Assembly: GCA_945883335.1 (NCBI GenBank)
Contig: CAMCXI010000005.1
Coordinates: forward strand, 1-64,000
Length of the DNA stretch: 64,000 nt
DNA from: Candidatus Methylopumilus universalis
GTDB lineage: Bacteria > Pseudomonadota > Gammaproteobacteria > Burkholderiales > Methylophilaceae
Direction: 5' to 3'
Shown here: positions 51,801-59,501 of the stretch, piece after piece
Numbering within the stretch: position 1 is the first letter of the stretch
Layout of the letters: every line of letters begins with the position of its first letter
Translations under genes and position numbers: made by a program
The notes under the pieces: model-generated
Told to the model about the DNA's origin: nothing
Seen by the model: only the letters and a program-made list of their open reading frames with translations
Databases searched by the model: none

Positions 51801-52222
51801 TTGGTATTTTAATTGTGGCGCATGGCGCACTTGGCGAAAGCCTGATTGATTGCGCAACCCACGTCATGGGCTCTCGCCCAGCTTTATTAGAGCAGTTTGG
51901 GATTGATATGCACGATGACCCAGCAACCTTATTGCCCGTGATGCAAAAAGTAGTGCGAGACCTGGATGAGGGCGACGGCGTTCTCATTCTGTCAGACATT
52001 TATGGTGCCACACCCTGCAATATTGTGAGCAAATTAGTCAAACAGAACAGCGTAGAAGGCATTGCTGGTGTGAATTTGCCTATGCTCGTTCGCGCACTCA
52101 CTTATCGCAATGGGAATTTAACAAAACTAGCAGAAAAAGCGTTAAGCGGTGGGCAAGAAGGCGTCATTAATTTCACCGAAGCCGCTTGTAAAGAGGCATC
52201 AGTCAAGGAAGCAAGCGAATGA
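51797..52222 (+). CDS. PTS EIIA component, mannose family
   Basis: This is a 141-residue EIIA-Man domain protein. The phosphorylated histidine is His9 in GILIVAHG, and the core continues with LILSDIYGATPCNIVSKL. No EIIB, EIIC or EIID genes accompany it, so it most likely acts as a phosphorelay or regulatory end-point rather than for sugar uptake. It overlaps both rapZ and ptsH by 4 bases (ATGA), so it is tightly coupled to HPr. Confidence 0.9.
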   Translation: MIGILIVAHGALGESLIDCATHVMGSRPALLEQFGIDMHDDPATLLPVMQKVVRDLDEGDGVLILSDIYGATPCNIVSKLVKQNSVEGIAGVNLPMLVRALTYRNGNLTKLAEKALSGGQEGVINFTEAACKEASVKEASE

Positions 52223-52485
52223 AACAAGATATTCTCATTATTAATAAACTCGGCCTGCATGCCCGTGCTTCAACCAAACTCACACAAACTGCGAGCCAAT
52301 TTAAAAGTGACATTTGGATTGAGCGCAACGGTCGCCGCGTGAATGCAAAAAGCATTATGGGCGTGATGATGTTGGCTGCAAGTAAAGGAAGCACCGTGAC
52401 ATTAGAGTCAACTGGCGCAGATGAATCAGAAGCAATGGACGCACTACTGGCTTTAATCAATAATCGTTTTGGTGAGCCTGAGTAA
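52219..52485 (+). CDS. ptsH: phosphocarrier protein HPr
   Basis: HPr transfers phosphate from EI to EIIA. The 88-residue protein has the active histidine His14 in KLGLHARAS and the HprK target Ser45 in NAKSIMGVMML. Having both sites intact alongside hprK in one operon supports dual control. It starts in the EIIA stop (ATGA) and its stop overlaps the ptsI start (TAATG). Confidence 0.95.
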   Translation: MKQDILIINKLGLHARASTKLTQTASQFKSDIWIERNGRRVNAKSIMGVMMLAASKGSTVTLESTGADESEAMDALLALINNRFGEPE

Positions 52486-54209
52486 TGAGCTTTTCTATTC
52501 ATGGTGTAGGCGTATCAAACGGGATTGCCATCGGCCATGCCCATTTGGTCTCGCACGCCCTGTTAGAGGTCGTGCATTACCAAGTTCCTGAAAATCTGAT
52601 TAAGCAAGAAGTCGCGCGTTTTGATCAAGCGATCAATACCGTCAAACTTGATTTAGAGGCCGTTAAAGCACAACTTCCAGCACGCGCCCCTGCTGAACTA
52701 GCGGCATTCATCAATACCCATTTAATGATTTTGAATGACCACACGCTTGCTGACGACCCCAAGCTCATCATCAAAAATGAGCACTGCAACGCAGAGTGGG
52801 CGCTTAAACAACGGATGGAAAGCATCGTCGAGCAGTTTGACCAAATTGAAGATGAATACCTGCGTGAACGTAAACATGATGTCGTGCAAGTTGTTGAACG
52901 TATCATCAAAGTATTGCTTGGCCGACCAAGCCAAGTGCCTGTGCTAGAGCAAGAAAAAGCCATTATTTTGGTTGCACACGATATTTCACCAGCGGATGCC
53001 ATTCAATTTAAGCAACATCAATTTGCAGCTTTTGTGACCGACGTAGGCGGCGCAACCTCACATACTGCCATTCTTGCGCGTAGCCTCAACATTCCATCTA
53101 TCGTTGCGTTGCAACGCGCTAGAACACTGATTCGTGATGGCGAGTTGCTGATTGTGGATGGAACGCAAGGCGTGGTGATTGTTAATCCAGACAAAGACAC
53201 GCTGGCTGAATACAAACTCAAGCAAGAACAATGGCAAATCGAGCAACAAAAACTCAAACGCATTAAGCTGAATAAAGCAGTGACCCTAGATGGCACGTTG
53301 ATTGATTTGTACGCCAATATTGAAGTGCCTGAAGACGTTGTTCAAGTTAAAGCCTCCGGCGCTAGCGGCATCGGTTTATATCGCACTGAATTCTTATTCA
53401 TGAATCGCCGCGAAGCGCCAACTGAGGAAGAGCAGTACGAGGCCTATAAAACAATAGCAGAGGCAATGGATGGCAAGCCTGTGACCATCCGAACACTGGA
53501 CTTAGGCGCCGACAAGCAAATCAACCCTGAGACTGAACGCAGTTGTACTAACCCAGCGCTAGGCTTACGTGCGATTCGTTTATGTTTAGCCGAACCGCAA
53601 ATGTTCCATGTTCAATTGCGCTCTTTGCTCCGCGCCTCAGCATTTGGCAACATAAAAATCCTTATTCCAATGCTGTCTTCACTCACTGAGCTTAGACAAA
53701 CATTGCTATTACTTGAGCGGGCAAAACAAAGCTTAAGGCTTGAAAAAATTGCTTTTAATAATAATATTGAAGTTGGCGGCATGATTGAAATTCCAGCGGC
53801 AGCGATTTGCGCAGAAGCCTTTGCTAAGGAATTAGATTTCTTATCAATTGGCACCAACGATTTAATTCAATACTCGCTCGCGATCGACCGAACTGATGAT
53901 AGTGTTTCTCACCTTTATAATCCGTTACATCCAGCCATTCTTCAGCTCATCGAAATCACGCTTAAAGCAGGTAAGAAGCTTGGGAAAAAGGTTTCGATCT
54001 GCGGTGAAATGGCCGGCGATTCAAAATTAACACGTCTTTTGTTAGGGCTAGGCTTACGCCAATTCTCTATGCACCCTTCGCATATTTTGTCAGTCAAACA
54101 TCAGGTATTGCAAAGCGATCTAGTGAAATTAGTGCCCGCCGCGCGCAAGATTTTGTCTAGCCATGACAGTGACAAAATTGAACCTTTAATCCAAAAAATG
54201 AATCTCTAA
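52485..54209 (+). CDS. ptsI: PTS enzyme I (phosphoenolpyruvate-protein phosphotransferase)
   Basis: EI takes phosphate from phosphoenolpyruvate and passes it to HPr. The 574-residue protein has the N-terminal HPr-binding helical domain, the phosphohistidine motif GGATSHTAI (188-196, His193), and the C-terminal PEP-binding TIM barrel with GIGLYRTEFLFMNR and LDFLSIGTNDLIQYSLA. There is no GAF domain, so it is the classic form rather than PtsP (EI-Ntr). It is the last gene of the hprK-rapZ-EIIA-ptsH-ptsI run. Confidence 0.95.
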   Translation: MSFSIHGVGVSNGIAIGHAHLVSHALLEVVHYQVPENLIKQEVARFDQAINTVKLDLEAVKAQLPARAPAELAAFINTHLMILNDHTLADDPKLIIKNEHCNAEWALKQRMESIVEQFDQIEDEYLRERKHDVVQVVERIIKVLLGRPSQVPVLEQEKAIILVAHDISPADAIQFKQHQFAAFVTDVGGATSHTAILARSLNIPSIVALQRARTLIRDGELLIVDGTQGVVIVNPDKDTLAEYKLKQEQWQIEQQKLKRIKLNKAVTLDGTLIDLYANIEVPEDVVQVKASGASGIGLYRTEFLFMNRREAPTEEEQYEAYKTIAEAMDGKPVTIRTLDLGADKQINPETERSCTNPALGLRAIRLCLAEPQMFHVQLRSLLRASAFGNIKILIPMLSSLTELRQTLLLLERAKQSLRLEKIAFNNNIEVGGMIEIPAAAICAEAFAKELDFLSIGTNDLIQYSLAIDRTDDSVSHLYNPLHPAILQLIEITLKAGKKLGKKVSICGEMAGDSKLTRLLLGLGLRQFSMHPSHILSVKHQVLQSDLVKLVPAARKILSSHDSDKIEPLIQKMNL

Positions 54210-54258
54210 ATTAACTTAGCGTAATATCACGCCACAGCATCACCTAAAGGAATTTGAA

Positions 54259-56319
54259 TTGACAGCCTTACCGCAGAATCCACTACTCAATTTTTCTGGC
54301 TTACCAAAGTTCGACCAAATCAAAGCCGAACATGTTGAGCCTGCTATCGACCATTTACTAGAGACAGGTCGTGCCTACGTTGAGAAGCTAGCCACTGCCA
54401 CTGAAGCGCCAACATGGGCGAACTTTGCTAAACCACTTGAAGACATGGAAGAGCGACTTTCCCGCGCTTGGTCGCAAGTCGGTCACATGAATGCAGTGGT
54501 CAATAGCCCAGAACTACGCGAGGCCTTCAATGCGAGCCTGCCCAAACTAACTGATTTCTACTCAGACTTAGGCCAAGATGAACGCTTGTATGCAAAATTT
54601 CGTGCGCTTAAAAATAGTGCTGAATTCTCTACACTCAATACTGCACAACAAAAAATCGTTGAAAATGAATTGCTCGGTTTTCGTTTAGGTGGCGCTGAGT
54701 TAGCGGAAGCGGAAAAAGCACGTTTTAAATCAATCCAAGAATCACTCTCAAAAATCACCACCAAGTTTGAAGAAAACTTAATGGATACAGTGAATGATTT
54801 CGTGCACTTTGTAGAAGATCTTGCTGACCTCAAAGGCGTGCCAGAAGATGATCTACAAGCCGCCCAGGAAGAGGCTTCTAGCGATGGTAAAAATGGCTAT
54901 AAATTCACACTGCATTTCCCATCTTATATGCCTGTATTGCAATACTGCGAAAACCGCCCATTGCGTGAATTGCTTTACCGCGCTTATGCAACACGTGCCT
55001 CAGAATTTGGCAAAGCAGATTGGGATAACACCCCTTTAATTGCTGAAATACTTAAACTCCGGCGAGAGTCTGCAACCTTATTGGGCTATAAGAACTACGC
55101 TGAAATGTCGCTCGCCACCAAAATGGCAGATGCCCCTTCAGACGTGATTTCGTTTCTAGATAACTTGGCGCAACGTGCTAAACCTTTCGCTACGCGTGAT
55201 ATGCAAGAACTCACCGATTACGCAAACAAGCTGGGCATTAGCGATATGCAAGCTTGGGATGTCGCTTTTGTCTCTGAAAAGTTACGTGGGGATAAATATG
55301 CCTTTTCAGACCAAGAGGTAAAACAGTATTTCCCAGAGACGCAAGTATTGGCAGGCCTTTTCAAAGTGGTTGAAACCATTTTTGGGGTACACGTGAAAAA
55401 GTCACAAGCCCCTGTTTGGCATACAGATGCAGCTTTTTATGAGATCAGCGACCAACATGGTAAAGCCATTGGGCAGTTTTATTTAGACTTATACGCACGT
55501 AATAATAAGCGTGGTGGCGCTTGGATGGATGAAGCGATTACTCGCAGAAAACAAGATTTAAATAATGGCGCTGATAATATTGTCACACCTGTAGCTTATC
55601 TCACCTGTAACTTCTCAGCACCAGTTGGTGACAAACCAGCATTATTTACGCACGATGAAGTCATCACCATGTTCCATGAATTTGGTCATGGCCTACATCA
55701 CATGTTGACGCAAGTAGATGATTACGGCGTATCAGGCATCAAATGCGTTGAATGGGATGCTGTCGAACTACCTAGTCAATTTATGGAAAACTTCTGCTGG
55801 GAATGGGATGTGATTCGCCATATGACCAAACACGTGGAAACAGGCGCAAGCTTGCCACGCGCCCTATTCGATAAAATGATCGCAGCCAAAAACTTTCAAG
55901 CGGGCATGCAAACCGTTCGCCAAATTGAGTTTTCATTATTTGATATGCGTTTGCATGGCGATTTTGACCCAAATGGCAAAGCAACTGCGCTCGATCTAAT
56001 CGAACAAGTACGTGACGAAGTTGCGGTGGTTCGCCCACCAAAATGGAACCGTTTCCCAAATGGTTTTAGCCACATTTTTGCTGGCGGTTACGCGGCTGGC
56101 TATTACAGCTACAAATGGGCAGAAGTGCTTTCTGCAGATGCCTACAGTATGTTTGAAGAAAATGGCGTGCTTTGCGCAGAAACAGGACAGCGCTTCTGGC
56201 ATGAGATTTTAGCAAAAGGTGGATCACGACCCGCGTTGGAGTCTTTCGTTGCCTTCCGTGGCCGTGCACCAGATATAGAGGCATTGTTACGCCACAATGG
56301 CATGACCTTGGCAGCTTAA
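54259..56319 (+). CDS. prlC: oligopeptidase A (M3 family)
   Basis: This cytoplasmic zinc endopeptidase degrades short peptides, including cleaved signal peptides. The 686-residue protein has the M3 motif HEFGHGLHH (HEFGH at 473-477) and the C-terminal FAGGYAAGYYSYKWAEVLSADAYSMF. The start is TTG at 54259 (TALPQNPLLNFSGLPKFDQI follows Met), with AAAGG 8 bases upstream. xth follows with one base between stop and ATG. Confidence 0.93.
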   Translation: MTALPQNPLLNFSGLPKFDQIKAEHVEPAIDHLLETGRAYVEKLATATEAPTWANFAKPLEDMEERLSRAWSQVGHMNAVVNSPELREAFNASLPKLTDFYSDLGQDERLYAKFRALKNSAEFSTLNTAQQKIVENELLGFRLGGAELAEAEKARFKSIQESLSKITTKFEENLMDTVNDFVHFVEDLADLKGVPEDDLQAAQEEASSDGKNGYKFTLHFPSYMPVLQYCENRPLRELLYRAYATRASEFGKADWDNTPLIAEILKLRRESATLLGYKNYAEMSLATKMADAPSDVISFLDNLAQRAKPFATRDMQELTDYANKLGISDMQAWDVAFVSEKLRGDKYAFSDQEVKQYFPETQVLAGLFKVVETIFGVHVKKSQAPVWHTDAAFYEISDQHGKAIGQFYLDLYARNNKRGGAWMDEAITRRKQDLNNGADNIVTPVAYLTCNFSAPVGDKPALFTHDEVITMFHEFGHGLHHMLTQVDDYGVSGIKCVEWDAVELPSQFMENFCWEWDVIRHMTKHVETGASLPRALFDKMIAAKNFQAGMQTVRQIEFSLFDMRLHGDFDPNGKATALDLIEQVRDEVAVVRPPKWNRFPNGFSHIFAGGYAAGYYSYKWAEVLSADAYSMFEENGVLCAETGQRFWHEILAKGGSRPALESFVAFRGRAPDIEALLRHNGMTLAA

Positions 56320-56320
56320 T

Positions 56321-57088
56321 ATGAAAATCGTCACTTGGAACGTTAACTCACTCAATGTGCGCTTACCGCACGTGCTTGATTGGCTTGCCGCAAACAAGCC
56401 AGATGCTTTGTGCTTGCAAGAAACCAAACAAGAAGACAGCAAGTTCCCTTATGAAGCGCTAAAAGAAGTAGGCTATAACGCGATTCATAGCGGTCAAAAA
56501 ACCTATAACGGCGTAGCCATTATTAGCCCACACATATTAGATGATGTGCACATGGGCATTACCAACTTTGCAGATGAGCAAAAACGCTTGATTGCTGCAA
56601 CAATTAATGGCGTGCGCATTGTGTGCGTCTATATTCCAAATGGCCAAGCGGTAGGTTCAGATAAATACGCTTATAAGCTTAACTGGCTTCAAGCTTTCAC
56701 GCCTTGGTTGGAGAGCGAAATTGCTCAGCATTCTAAACTGGCGCTATTGGGTGATTACAATATTGCACCAGAAGATATCGACTGTCATGACCCTGCAGCT
56801 TGGGTAGGCCAAGTATTAGTGAGCGAACCAGAGCGAGAGGCATTCAAAGCACTCACTCACTTGGGCTTAGAGGATAGCTTCCGTTTGTTTGAAAAAGGTG
56901 AAGGTCAATTTAGTTGGTGGGATTACCGCATGGCAGGGTTTAGACGTAATTTAGGCATGCGCATTGACCATATTTTAGTCACACCAGCACTCAGCAAGAA
57001 ATGTACAACGAGCTACATAGACAAAGCACCGCGTAAATTAGAACGGCCTAGCGACCACACCCCAGTAGTATTGGAATTCACTATTTAA
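56321..57088 (+). CDS. xth: exodeoxyribonuclease III / AP endonuclease
   Basis: This base-excision-repair enzyme cuts 5' of abasic sites and has 3' exonuclease activity. The 255-residue protein of the EEP fold starts MKIVTWNVNSLNVRLPHVLD and has the metal Glu in CLQETKQED (about 34), GDYNIAPEDID with catalytic Asp and Asn, and the final SDHTPVVLEF with the Asp-His pair. It is transcribed with prlC, and its TAA overlaps the next ATG (TAATG). Confidence 0.94.
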   Translation: MKIVTWNVNSLNVRLPHVLDWLAANKPDALCLQETKQEDSKFPYEALKEVGYNAIHSGQKTYNGVAIISPHILDDVHMGITNFADEQKRLIAATINGVRIVCVYIPNGQAVGSDKYAYKLNWLQAFTPWLESEIAQHSKLALLGDYNIAPEDIDCHDPAAWVGQVLVSEPEREAFKALTHLGLEDSFRLFEKGEGQFSWWDYRMAGFRRNLGMRIDHILVTPALSKKCTTSYIDKAPRKLERPSDHTPVVLEFTI

Positions 57089-58221
57089 TGTCGATTAGTT
57101 GGGTTGAAGGTGGCAGTTCGCACAGTGCACGTTGGCAATCAGAAGCTGAGGTTGTGGCACCCAAACGCGTCTTGATTGCAGATGACAGCATCAATACTGA
57201 CACAGCTTACAGACTCGCTTGCGAAGGCACTGCGATATTGTGGCGTGGTGACTTTCACAACGCTCGCCAACTTTTACAAGCGATGGCAAGACGCTGTGAC
57301 CAAAAAAAATCATCCAAAAAAAACAAACCGGAAACTACTTCAATAGATCTCAAGCAAGCATTTAATTTACATCGCGTTGCGCAAGCACAGCGGGCAAGAG
57401 TATTGGGGATGCTACTGATCGAAGTGGGTGAAAATTATAAAATTTCACTAAAACGCGCACCAGATTTTAGCCAAGCTTGTTTAGAGGCCTACGGCGAATT
57501 CACCAGTCCTTTTGTAGTTTCAATCCGCGAGCTACAAGGATTAGTTGGCGCCCATGAATGGCGTAAAAAAGGCGTGCCGATTGAGGCTATAGGTGCCAAC
57601 ATTCACCCACATTACGGCGTATTTTCACCAATCCGCGGGGAATACTTAGCGTTGCTCGCAAAAGCACCCCTGCCTAGCATAGAGCTCGCTTTTGACATCG
57701 GCACTGGCACGGGTGTTATTTCAGTATTAATGGCTAAACGAGGCGTCAAAAAAATCGTCGCAACAGACCAAGACCCCCGCGCCATCAATTGCGCCCAAGA
57801 AAACATCACGCGACTTGGCTTGCAAAAGCAAATCACACTCACGCAAACCAATATGTTTCCAGAGGGCAAGGCACCTATAATTGTATGCAACCCCCCCTGG
57901 TTACCAGCTAAACCAAGCTCACCGATTGAATATGCTGTTTACGACCCTGAAAGTAAGATGCTATTTGCTTTTCTCAATGGCTTAAAAGCGCATCTTACGG
58001 ATGACGGCGAGGGCTGGCTAATCATGTCTGACTTCGCTGAGCATTTAGGATTGAGGGCTAAAGACGAGTTACGAAACGCAATTGAGCAGGCGGGCTTAGA
58101 TGTAGAAGAGAAGATTGATATCAAGCCCAAACATAGCAAAGTAAGTGATGAGGCAGATAAGCTTCACACAGCAAGAAAAGCAGAAACCACTTCGCTTTGG
58201 CGTCTAAAAAAGAAGCAATAA
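57088..58221 (+). CDS. class I SAM-dependent methyltransferase with NPPW motif
   Basis: This 377-residue protein has an N-terminal region of about 190 residues with no motif I recognise. A Rossmann methyltransferase domain follows: SAM motif FDIGTGTGVISVLMAKRG, acidic ATDQDPRAINCAQENI, and the active-site motif VCNPPWLPAK. NPPW/NPPY motifs occur in enzymes acting on planar nitrogens (HemK/PrmC glutamine or RlmG/RsmC guanine methylation), so an amino-group target in RNA or protein is likely but unassigned. It overlaps xth by one base and ends 2 bases from the convergent ntrX. Confidence 0.8.
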   Translation: MSISWVEGGSSHSARWQSEAEVVAPKRVLIADDSINTDTAYRLACEGTAILWRGDFHNARQLLQAMARRCDQKKSSKKNKPETTSIDLKQAFNLHRVAQAQRARVLGMLLIEVGENYKISLKRAPDFSQACLEAYGEFTSPFVVSIRELQGLVGAHEWRKKGVPIEAIGANIHPHYGVFSPIRGEYLALLAKAPLPSIELAFDIGTGTGVISVLMAKRGVKKIVATDQDPRAINCAQENITRLGLQKQITLTQTNMFPEGKAPIIVCNPPWLPAKPSSPIEYAVYDPESKMLFAFLNGLKAHLTDDGEGWLIMSDFAEHLGLRAKDELRNAIEQAGLDVEEKIDIKPKHSKVSDEADKLHTARKAETTSLWRLKKKQ

Positions 58222-58223
58222 AA

Positions 58224-59501
58224 TTACTTCGTTTTAATTCCCAACTGTTTGAGCTTGCGGTATAAATGGGTACGCTCTAGCTCGACTGCTTCGGCGACAC
58301 GACTCATGTTTTTATCGGCTTTTTTAATGTGATGCTCAAAATATAAACGCTCAAAATCGTCTCTTACTTCGCGCAATGGCTTGTTCAAATCAAGGGGCAT
58401 AACACTTTCTTTTGAAGATGCTTTTTCTACAACAGCGGTCTGCAATGGCGCAAACTGTTCCATCACACGGTTCACGTCATCTAAGCTGATTTTTTCGCCA
58501 AGACTCGTCTGCATCAAATTCCGAATAACGCTATCAAGCTGCGTTAAGTTGCCAGGCCAATCCGCATTTCTCAGCATATTGAGCGCCGCTGTTTCAAACT
58601 CTCGATAGGGTGAAGCGGTGGTTTCAACCAAAAGAAACGCCATCGCGCGCACTAAATCTGGAATGTCTTCTCGGTGGTCTGCCAAGCTAGGAATACGTAA
58701 GGTACTCACTGATAAAGTTTGCAACAAGCCATTATCAAAAGCGCCTTCGGCGACTAAGTCGGGCAATGGTTGTGAAGTGCCACAAATCACACGCGTGCCA
58801 TTTTTTTCAGCCTTCGCTAGTAAAACCAGCAAGCCTTTTTGTTGTGTTTTATCTAAATCCGAGACTTCAGGAATAAATAAAACACCCTCACGCAATTGCT
58901 CCAATATATCAAGCGGTGCGTCGGCCAGTCGTTGTGACTCAAGCAATTCAATCCAGGGTGTATTTGTTTGATGTAAGAATTTAGCGCAAAGCTCGGCACC
59001 ACTGCCTTTTTCACCTATCAATAACAAAGGCGCTTTACTCATGCTGACCTGCTCTAGTCGCTGACGAAGCTCATTGATGACAGCACTTTTACCGAGGCTT
59101 AATAAGCTCATATCTGACTTAGGGAGTTGCTCACTATGCTTGAGCGCAGCCGTTACCGTCTTCAATAGCTTTTGTAAGGCAATTGGTTTTTCTAAGAAAT
59201 CAAACGCGCCTATCCGCGTGGCTTCAACAGCGGTATCGATAGTCCCATGGCCTGACATCATCACAACAGGCATCGTCAACATGCCGCCAGTCCCCCACTC
59301 TTTGAGTAAAGTAATGCCATCGCAATCAGGCATCCAAATGTCGAGTAAGACCACGTCAGGACGTGTATGTTGGCGATACTCTCGGGCTTCAGCCGCATTC
59401 TCGGCAAGCTGGACTTGATAACCTTCATCCTGAAGAATGTCTCTCAGTAGTTCGCGGATGCCAATTTCATCATCCACAACCAGTACTTGTCTTGCGGTCA
59501 T
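58224..59501 (-). CDS. ntrX: NtrX-type response regulator with degenerate AAA+ domain
   Basis: This response regulator is paired with NtrY. The 425-residue protein has a canonical receiver (Asp10-Asp11, phosphoacceptor Asp54 in VLLDIWMPD, Lys105) and a C-terminal Fis helix-turn-helix (NMSRVAEAVELERTHLYRKL). The middle AAA+ domain is shrunken and eroded: Walker A reads GEKGSGAE (163-170) with no Lys, the GAFTGA sigma-54 contact loop is absent, Walker B reads GVLFIPEV (Asp replaced by Pro), and the arginine-finger segment lacks its Arg residues. It cannot be a standard sigma-54 activator; a DNA-binding regulator without ATPase activity fits. Loss of GAFTGA is known in some NtrX proteins. Its ATG overlaps the ntrY stop (ATGA). 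Confidence 0.88.
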   Translation of the reverse strand: MTARQVLVVDDEIGIRELLRDILQDEGYQVQLAENAAEAREYRQHTRPDVVLLDIWMPDCDGITLLKEWGTGGMLTMPVVMMSGHGTIDTAVEATRIGAFDFLEKPIALQKLLKTVTAALKHSEQLPKSDMSLLSLGKSAVINELRQRLEQVSMSKAPLLLIGEKGSGAELCAKFLHQTNTPWIELLESQRLADAPLDILEQLREGVLFIPEVSDLDKTQQKGLLVLLAKAEKNGTRVICGTSQPLPDLVAEGAFDNGLLQTLSVSTLRIPSLADHREDIPDLVRAMAFLLVETTASPYREFETAALNMLRNADWPGNLTQLDSVIRNLMQTSLGEKISLDDVNRVMEQFAPLQTAVVEKASSKESVMPLDLNKPLREVRDDFERLYFEHHIKKADKNMSRVAEAVELERTHLYRKLKQLGIKTK

